Assembly: GCF_938045205.1 (NCBI RefSeq)
Contig: NZ_CALIMY010000053.1
Location: 1-9,631 of the forward strand
Length of the DNA stretch: 9,631 nt
Direction: 5' to 3'
DNA from: an uncultured Campylobacter sp.
GTDB taxonomy: Bacteria > Campylobacterota > Campylobacteria > Campylobacterales > Campylobacteraceae
Below, piece after piece: positions 4,831 through 9,631 of this stretch (its first letter is position 1; the number at the start of each line of letters is the position of its first letter). The position numbers and the translations under genes are program-made. Under the pieces are notes generated by a model. It ran no database searches. It was not told the origin of the DNA and saw nothing but the letters and a program-made list of their open reading frames with translations.

Positions 4831-6288
4831 ATGTATGAGGATTTTACGCAAGAGCTAAAGGACGAGCGCGCGCAAAAGAAGCGCAAAGCTAGGGTGCGCG
4901 AGGCAGAAACAGATCATAAGCCGGTGCGAGACGCGCCTCGGGGCATGCCGCTTTGGCGCAAGATCGCGCTTGGTATAACGTTTGCGTTCGCGGCTTTTAG
5001 CGTGCTTATTCTGGTGGCGGTTATAAATTCCAGCGACGACTATTCGCCGCGGGACGATGAGCAGATCAAATACAGCGATTTTTACAAAAAAGGAGATGAA
5101 ATTTACGCCCTCGTGGTGGGTGCGGGCTATTTTGCGATACCGGACGCGGATACGGCGAGCTTTCGGGTTTTGGATTTCGGCTCCGGCTACCGCTCCAACG
5201 TCGCCGCGGATAAAAACGCCGTATATTGCGGAAATATCGCGATGAGCGAGCTAGAGCCCGCGCGTACGAAAGCCGTAGCATTCGGATACGTAAGCGACGG
5301 GCGAGTTAGCTACTTTTGCGACGGCGAGGCGGTGCCCAACGACGCGCTGGGGGCGTTTAAGCTCACTTATGAAACCTTGGCGCATATTTTTTGGGATGCG
5401 CCCAAGCCGCAAAGCTACCTCTATAAATTTAAACGAATGGACGCTACGGATCTGCGCCAAATCGCGGGCGTATATTACGCTGCGCAGGGCTCGCGCGCAT
5501 TTTACAAGGGAGAGGTTTTGCCTGGCGCCGATGCTGAGAGCCTGCGCCGGATAGAGGGAAGCGATGGGCGCGCTAGCGGCGTTTACGCCGCGGACGGCGC
5601 GAGCGTGTATTTTAAAAACCTGCGCCTTGACGCGCGCGATAACGGCGGGCATTACGATCTTTTTAAGCAGCGGTTGGACTATTTTTTGTGGGATGCGAAA
5701 AGCGGCGATGTTTTTGCGAACGATTTAAAATTTGACCCCGCCTCCGCGCCCTATACTCCGCTAGATAGGCAGCTTGCGCATTCAAACCATCTGCTTTTTG
5801 CCTCCCCTGGCGGCATCTATTATTTCGACGAGAACGACGGAAAGCAAAAGCGCGCGGGAGACAATCCCTTCGCGGGCGAAGTTCGCGCGCTTAGCGGCAG
5901 CGTATTTCAAAGCGGCGAGCGGATATATTTTTTAGAAGGCGCCGAAGTTTGGGGCGGCGGCCGCAGCAGTCGTAGGCTGGTCGCTCGCAAAAGCGGGCTT
6001 TTCGCGCTCGAGCTGCCGCATGAGTGGCGCAGGGTCGGCGGCGTGCACGGCGGGCTATACGGCTGGATCTATTCAAACGGTGGGCGATTTTTCTACTTCG
6101 ACGATCTGGGCTCTTCGCAGCTGATAGATCGGTGCATTTATGAGATCAGGGATCTAGACTTGGTTGAAATTTTGCTTCAAAAAAGCAGCCTTGGCACGAG
6201 TAAAATTCGCGAGATGATAAAGAGCGGCGGGCTTGAAGCAGTGGACGGCGAGCTGCTTTTTGAGGTAAAGACGCGGGTAGAATTTTAG
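4831..6288 (+). CDS. membrane-anchored DKNYY-repeat family protein
   Basis: From the ATG 4831 (GAGG six bases upstream) the protein has 485 residues. Residues 1-44 are strongly charged (KKRKARVR), residues 45-65 form one membrane segment, and the remaining about 420 residues should face the periplasm (N-in, positive-inside). That part is made of degenerate repeats in which a Tyr/Phe-rich strand precedes a short hydrophilic turn: ADKNAVYCGNIAM, SRAFYKGEVLPGADAESLRRI, DGASVYFKNLRL, GGIYYFDENDG and GERIYFLEGAEV. The GADAESLRRI unit closely matches the DKNYY family (YYNGKKIxGADAxTFKVL). DKNYY proteins are secreted or surface proteins of unknown function; a beta-propeller-like fold is only an inference. 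The gene has its own promoter and no obvious partner. A TTG start at 4819 is less likely, since GAGG would then lie inside the coding region. Confidence 0.78.
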   Translation: MYEDFTQELKDERAQKKRKARVREAETDHKPVRDAPRGMPLWRKIALGITFAFAAFSVLILVAVINSSDDYSPRDDEQIKYSDFYKKGDEIYALVVGAGYFAIPDADTASFRVLDFGSGYRSNVAADKNAVYCGNIAMSELEPARTKAVAFGYVSDGRVSYFCDGEAVPNDALGAFKLTYETLAHIFWDAPKPQSYLYKFKRMDATDLRQIAGVYYAAQGSRAFYKGEVLPGADAESLRRIEGSDGRASGVYAADGASVYFKNLRLDARDNGGHYDLFKQRLDYFLWDAKSGDVFANDLKFDPASAPYTPLDRQLAHSNHLLFASPGGIYYFDENDGKQKRAGDNPFAGEVRALSGSVFQSGERIYFLEGAEVWGGGRSSRRLVARKSGLFALELPHEWRRVGGVHGGLYGWIYSNGGRFFYFDDLGSSQLIDRCIYEIRDLDLVEILLQKSSLGTSKIREMIKSGGLEAVDGELLFEVKTRVEF

Positions 6289-6440
6289 CCGCGATTTAAG
6301 CACAATTCGAGCATGGAAAGTGCTGCTAAATTTTAAATTTGATTTTGCTTCGGCATAAATTTATAAAATTTAAATGTCGTCGTGGGCTCTAGCGCAGATT
6401 TAGAATTTCATCGCAAATCGCTTTAAGAGGGGGTGTGCAA

Positions 6441-6475
6441 ATTTCGTTTCGCCTCGTCGCGACGACGCGCGAAAT
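6441..6475. repeat. imperfect nested palindrome
   Basis: A perfect 10-base palindrome CGTCGCGACG (6455-6464) sits inside outer arms ATTTCG (6441-6446) and CGAAAT (6470-6475). The intervening bases pair only partly. It could form a cruciform or an RNA hairpin at the end of the DKNYY-repeat transcript, although no T-run follows. Confidence 0.4.
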
Positions 6476-6729
6476 ATTTTATATCGGTCGCGATTTTCGC
6501 GTCACGGCGCGCTTGGATAAGACGTCGCCGTAAATTTTATTTTAGCGCCGCAGCTTTCGTAAAATTTGGCTAGCAGTGTAGGCGTACACAGCGACAGAAC
6601 GTAAATTTAAAAGGCTGAAATTGCAAAGTTGCACGCATGAAATTTGCGCGCCGAGCAAAATTTAGCGGCTTGGATTCAAAAGCGCAAATTCCTTTTTTGA
6701 TATGAAATTTAACATAGTGAGTGTAGATC

Positions 6730-6754
6730 AAACGGCGCGATCAAAGCGCCGTTT
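6730..6754 (-). terminator. hairpin terminator downstream of mnmA
   Basis: AAACGGCGC (6730-6738) and GCGCCGTTT (6746-6754) form a perfect 9-bp GC-rich stem with a seven-base loop, 53 bases beyond the mnmA stop. On the minus strand it ends in TTT before GATC; on the plus strand it ends in TTTT, so it may act in both directions for the two convergent genes. The short T-runs make it moderate in strength. Confidence 0.65.
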
Positions 6755-6807
6755 TGCGAGCAGATGGGCCCTAAGCGGCGCCGAAAGCGGGCATCGGATG
6801 TGAAGCG

Positions 6808-7839
6808 CTATTTTATAAATCCGCTTGCTACTACGCGGTCGCGCTCGTCGTAAAAAGCCGCGAGCTGTGCCGGAGCAATGCCTGCTGCGGGCGCGGACAG
6901 CACGGCATGCACGCCGTCCCTTTCGCGAGGCGAAATTTTAACGGGGAGTTTGGCGCTGCGGTAGCGGATCTTAACGCCGAGACCCGGCATATTTAAAATT
7001 TCATCCCTGCTTAAAAAGGCGTTGAAATTTTCGGTGTCGAACTCGTAGGTCGCCAGCTCCTCCTTGCAGCCCACGACGATCTCGTTTTTGTGCGGGTCGA
7101 TGCTTAGCACGAAGTGCGGCTCATGCGCGCCGTGCACCGTAAAACCGCGGCGCTTGCCGATCGTGTAGTGCATATAGCCCTCGTGAGTGCCGATGGCGTT
7201 GCCCGCGCGGTCGCGCACGATGCCGGGCATTTTGGTGCCCGTATGACGGTTCAAAACGTCGATATATGTGGTATCCACAAAGCAGATTTCACTGCTTTCG
7301 CTTGCGGAAGCGATCTGCGAAAGCTCAGTATAGGCGCGCGCAGCCTCTTTGACGTCCTTTTTATACATCCCTCCAAGCGGAAAGAGCATAAATTTAAGCG
7401 CGGCAGGATCGATGTTTGCTAAAAAATAACTCTGATCTTTGCTAAGATCTACAGCGGCTTTTAAAAGCCCGTCCTCGATGCGGACGTAGTGCCCCGTAGC
7501 TAGGCGCTCAAAACCCTGCTCGCGCGCGAATTCCAAAAGCTTGCCGAGCTTTATGCGGCGGTTACACAGCGCGCATGGATTTGGTGTAAGACCATCGATA
7601 TAAGCCTGCACGAAGGGCTCGTAAACGTCGCGATTAAAATCATCCTGCAGATCCAAAATGTGGATTTTTATACCCAAAAACTCGCCTACTTTGCGAACTT
7701 TGGCGATGTTTGCCTCATGATAGCCGGGCTTTGCGTGCAGTTTCATATAGCAGCCCTCTATCTCGTGGCCTGCGTCCTGTAGCAGCTTCGCGCACATCGA
7801 GCTGTCCACGCCGCCGCTCATTGCGACTAAAATTTTCAT
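6808..7839 (-). CDS. mnmA: tRNA-specific 2-thiouridylase MnmA
   Basis: The 343-residue enzyme makes the s2 modification of U34 in the wobble position of tRNA-Lys, -Glu and -Gln, using sulfur relayed from a cysteine desulfurase. The PP-loop SGGVDSS at residues 8-14 binds ATP for adenylation of U34. TPNPCALCNRRIK (85-97) carries the nucleophile C92, and SESSEICFVD holds the persulfide-bearing C186. YTIGKRRGF in the central domain and a C-terminal beta-barrel ending ASGFIK are typical. All catalytic residues are present and the length is normal. The start is the ATG 7839-7837, with AAGGAG (rc) about five bases upstream inside the end of the LOG gene. It overlaps the LOG stop as ATGA, implying coupled translation. 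A hairpin follows the gene. Confidence 0.96.
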   Translation of the reverse strand: MKILVAMSGGVDSSMCAKLLQDAGHEIEGCYMKLHAKPGYHEANIAKVRKVGEFLGIKIHILDLQDDFNRDVYEPFVQAYIDGLTPNPCALCNRRIKLGKLLEFAREQGFERLATGHYVRIEDGLLKAAVDLSKDQSYFLANIDPAALKFMLFPLGGMYKKDVKEAARAYTELSQIASASESSEICFVDTTYIDVLNRHTGTKMPGIVRDRAGNAIGTHEGYMHYTIGKRRGFTVHGAHEPHFVLSIDPHKNEIVVGCKEELATYEFDTENFNAFLSRDEILNMPGLGVKIRYRSAKLPVKISPRERDGVHAVLSAPAAGIAPAQLAAFYDERDRVVASGFIK

Positions 7840-8441
7840 TCGTTCTCCTTACGTTGCACGTCCGTTAAAATTTCATCCACGCTGTCGCAGAGCTTGAAAT
7901 TTTGCAGATCGCTTTCGTTTATCGCACCAGATTTTAGCAGCGAAGTGCGGAAAAACTCCATCAAAGGCGCGTAGAATTCCTCGTCGTAAAGATAGATCCG
8001 TGCGCGTTTAAAGCCCGTCTGCACCAGCACTAAAATTTCGAAAAACTCATCCAGCGTCCCAAAGCCGCCAGGAAAGATGACGAAAATTTCGCTGTTTTCT
8101 ATGAGGGCGCCTTTGCGTGGCGCAAATGCCGAAAATTTCGCGCCCTGTGTCAAAAAGCCGTTGCTTTTTTGCTCAAACGGCAGCATGATGTTAAAGCCCA
8201 CGCTGTGCGTTTTTGCACGCGAGAAGGCGCCCTTGTTCGCGCCCAGCATGATCCCGCCGCCGCCGCCCGTGATGATCGCGTATCCCATATCCGCAAGCGC
8301 CGCGCAGAGCTTTTGCGCGTCTTTTACGTAGCGATTGTCCTCGCTAAAGCGTGCCGAGCCAAAGATCGTGGCGCTTTTGCCCACATTTTTGAGATTGTCG
8401 CGGGCGATTTTGATGTCTTTTAAAATTTCTTTTAACTGCAT
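7836..8441 (-). CDS. LOG-family protein (TIGR00730-type Rossmann fold)
   Basis: This 201-residue protein is of the LOG/lysine-decarboxylase-like family, whose characterised members are nucleoside 5'-monophosphate phosphoribohydrolases that release free bases, including cytokinins in plants. The signature is GSARF (28-32), TGGGGGIM (58-65), R109-K110 in APRKGALIE, and PGGFGTLDE (124-132) with catalytic E132. The first glycine motif has five glycines, where GGGxxGLM is usual. The name lysine decarboxylase is historical; no PLP site is present. The start is the ATG 8441-8439, with only a weak purine stretch (AAAGATAG, rc) upstream. The gene ends inside the mnmA start by ATGA. The same pairing with mnmA is, as far as I recall, found in C. 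jejuni. The bacterial substrate is unknown; possible links to nucleotide salvage are inference. Confidence 0.9.
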   Translation of the reverse strand: MQLKEILKDIKIARDNLKNVGKSATIFGSARFSEDNRYVKDAQKLCAALADMGYAIITGGGGGIMLGANKGAFSRAKTHSVGFNIMLPFEQKSNGFLTQGAKFSAFAPRKGALIENSEIFVIFPGGFGTLDEFFEILVLVQTGFKRARIYLYDEEFYAPLMEFFRTSLLKSGAINESDLQNFKLCDSVDEILTDVQRKENE

Positions 8442-8556
8442 GATTAATCTATCTTTTATGTATATTATTTAAAATTTTAGCTTTAAGAATAACATTAAAT
8501 TTTTAAAATTCCGTTTAAAAATGCAGAATTTGCGCGATTTAAAATCTCGTCGTAAA
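8442..8556 (-). promoter_or_regulatory. AT-rich gap likely holding the LOG-mnmA promoter
   Basis: These 115 bases separate the FlhG-like gene from LOG on the same strand. Minus-strand -10 candidates are GCTAAAAT (rc of 8475-8482) and TAATAT/TATACAT nearer the gene. No hairpin terminator for the FlhG-like gene is visible, so read-through from it into LOG-mnmA is possible. Confidence 0.35.
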
Positions 8557-9631
8557 TCATACTAGGTTGCTAAGTTTTCGTAAGAATCCGCCGACGCCGC
8601 GGTAAGCGCTCATATCGATCGGCTCGCAGCCCTGCTTGCTCAAAAATCGCGAGACGCTCTGTCTAAGCGCGATGGTAGCGGGCGAAAACGGATAGTGCGA
8701 GTTAAAAAGCGCGCGATTTTGTGAGCAGACGGCTACTTGTTTGCAAAACGGCACAAAGCCTAGCAGTTTAAAGCTCAGCTCGCTTATATTGCGGTGCGCA
8801 ACCGACTTTAGATTCTCGTAGATCATCACGGCATCTTCCTCGCTTGCGGTGAAATTTAGCAAAAACAAAACCTCTTTTTTGCTAGCCCCAAGCGTCTTTA
8901 AAAGCGCGTAGGTGTTGCTGATCGAGCAGGGCTCGTTCGCGCACAGCACGATATTTTCGTCGCCGATACTCAAAAATTCTCCAAGATACTCAAGCCCCGC
9001 ATCGATCAAAATAAAATCGAAGATTCCCGCCTCTTTCAGCTCGCTTGCGAAGCGAGCGGGGCTTTCGTGAGCTTTTGCGTTTGCGAAATTTCCGGCTTTT
9101 TCGGGATTTGATGAGCGGGCGGAATTTTTCATTGCATCTTCATTCGCGTAATTTTGAGAATTCTCGTCAGGGATTGAATTTTGCTTGGTGAAATCATTGC
9201 TTTTAAAATTCTCTAGGCTTTCTGATTCTGTAAAATTCCATCCATCTTCGCAATTCCGCGGCTTTTTGGCTGCACAATTCGTAGAATTTTTTGCAGCGTT
9301 TGCTATTGAATTTGAAGCGGCGAAATTTTCTGAGTTGTTTTTGCCATCAGAGCTCGTGAGCTTTTGCGCGTAATTGTGCGAGCCGCTACTTTCGTCGTCT
9401 TGCGAGCTTTGCGCGCTACCCATAGAATTTTGCATGACGTAATCGTCCGCACTAGAGCTTGCGTTTTTGATAGAATTTTGCGCCACAGAATTTGTGCTAT
9501 TTGCAGAATTTTGCGAGGACACGGGATTTTGTGAAGCAAGTGCGGGCGAGACGAGCGTTAAATTTTGCGAAATTTTTATCGCGCTTGCGCTTTGAAGCGA
9601 GATTTTTTTGCCCTGCAGCGCGTTTAGGATG
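8557..9631 (-). CDS. FlhG/MinD-like P-loop ATPase with a long low-complexity insertion, N-terminus cut
   Basis: The frame is open from the right window edge to a TGA at 8559-8557 (358 codons seen); a GTG at 9522 is an internal codon, not the start. The first visible part (ILNALQGKKISLQSAS ... NLTLVSP) aligns by eye with FlhG segments just after the Walker A region, which lies outside. After about 155 residues of Asn/Ser/Ala-rich sequence the fold resumes: RFASELKEAGIFDFILIDAG (Walker B strand), IVLCANEPCSISNTYALLKTL, EVLFLLNFTASEEDAVMIYENLKSVA, ISELSFKLLGFVPFC and a C-terminal GVGGFLRKLSNLV, all in Campylobacter FlhG order. FlhG is a membrane-associated ATPase that controls flagellar number with FlhF. 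The usual DTGAG after Walker B is DAGLE here, so ATPase function may be altered. Downstream come LOG and mnmA, not fliA or fliM. Confidence 0.75.
   Translation of the reverse strand, partial: ILNALQGKKISLQSASAIKISQNLTLVSPALASQNPVSSQNSANSTNSVAQNSIKNASSSADDYVMQNSMGSAQSSQDDESSGSHNYAQKLTSSDGKNNSENFAASNSIANAAKNSTNCAAKKPRNCEDGWNFTESESLENFKSNDFTKQNSIPDENSQNYANEDAMKNSARSSNPEKAGNFANAKAHESPARFASELKEAGIFDFILIDAGLEYLGEFLSIGDENIVLCANEPCSISNTYALLKTLGASKKEVLFLLNFTASEEDAVMIYENLKSVAHRNISELSFKLLGFVPFCKQVAVCSQNRALFNSHYPFSPATIALRQSVSRFLSKQGCEPIDMSAYRGVGGFLRKLSNLV
9058..9535 (-). repeat. low-complexity Asn/Ser/Ala-rich insertion inside the FlhG-like gene
   Basis: By my count about 26 of 155 residues are Asn and 31 are Ser, with Ala, Asp, Glu and Lys making up much of the rest and few large hydrophobics, so it should be disordered. 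Short units recur: QNS (several times), KNS, SQN and NFA. At the DNA level GAATTTTGC occurs four times exactly (9176, 9425, 9473, 9506), always in the same reading phase, giving (G)CA-AAA-TTC shifted to CAA-AAT-TCN. The same word occurs outside genes (for example at 1263). No stop interrupts it. Confidence 0.7.

Larger units (their letters stand above)
6289..6807. other. non-coding gap between convergent genes
   Basis: These 519 bases lie between the 3' ends of the DKNYY-repeat gene and mnmA. I see several AAATTT words, an imperfect nested palindrome at 6441-6475, and a terminator hairpin at 6730-6754. Two tiny plus-strand frames starting ATGAAATTT (6637, 22 codons; 6704, 33 codons) lack ribosome binding sites, and the second runs through the hairpin, so neither is called. 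No tRNA or recognised RNA was found. Confidence 0.55.

Noticed and set aside
5251..5652. Minus-strand open frame of 133 codons inside the DKNYY-repeat gene
   Set aside because: It is antisense to a convincing gene, and its Ala/Arg-rich composition is the expected shadow of GC-rich coding DNA.
6637..6808. Two tiny frames starting ATGAAATTT before mnmA
   Set aside because: Neither has a ribosome binding site, the second passes through the terminator hairpin, and ATGAAATTT is expected by chance from the abundant AAATTT words.
9520..9522. GTG as the start of the FlhG-like protein
   Set aside because: The frame stays open to the window edge and the residues upstream (ILNALQGKK ... NLTLVSP) match FlhG, so the true start lies outside.
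9303..9539. Minus-strand 78-codon frame overlapping the FlhG-like insertion
   Set aside because: It is a second frame through low-complexity DNA. The main frame is continuous with recognisable FlhG sequence on both sides.

Overview
The window reads as chromosomal DNA of a Campylobacterota member, most likely a relatively GC-rich Campylobacter of the oral/human-associated group. This rests on Campylobacter/Helicobacter-like protein families: a dimeric all-alpha dUTPase, a DmpI-type tautomerase, LuxS, a LOG-family protein paired with mnmA, and a FlhG-like ATPase. It also rests on TANAAT-type -10 elements, some extended with TGn, and on gaps packed with AAATTT/GAATTT words. The species is not certain. 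I see no rRNA, tRNA, insertion sequence, prophage or CRISPR array.

Layout from left to right. A small zinc-ribbon protein (cut by the left edge) and an EI24/CysZ-like membrane protein lie on the minus strand. dut (minus) and a YhbP/UPF0306 protein (plus) diverge from a very compact shared promoter region. After a 321-bp AT-rich gap, a DmpI-like tautomerase (minus) and luxS (plus) also diverge. luxS ends at a hairpin. A 0.5-kb gap leads to a small cupin, then to a membrane-anchored DKNYY-repeat protein, both on the plus strand; each has a predicted promoter followed closely by a short stem-loop in the leader. A 0.5-kb gap with palindromes and a probable terminator separates these from a minus-strand set: a FlhG-like P-loop ATPase (cut by the right edge), a LOG-family phosphoribohydrolase-like protein, and mnmA. 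LOG and mnmA overlap by ATGA.

Most genes are small housekeeping units with their own promoters: nucleotide-pool hygiene (Dut), activated-methyl-cycle detoxification and AI-2 production (LuxS), tRNA wobble thiolation (MnmA), and small enzymes of uncertain substrate. No multi-gene defence or mobile system is visible. The most unusual item is the FlhG-like ATPase. It carries about 155 to 160 residues of Asn/Ser/Ala-rich low-complexity sequence where relatives have only a short loop, and its Walker B/switch region is altered. It is followed directly by LOG-mnmA and not by the usual flagellar genes. The second notable signal is the very high density of AAATTT-type words in the gaps, which also seem to have contributed codons (CAA-AAT-TCN, QNS) to that insertion.
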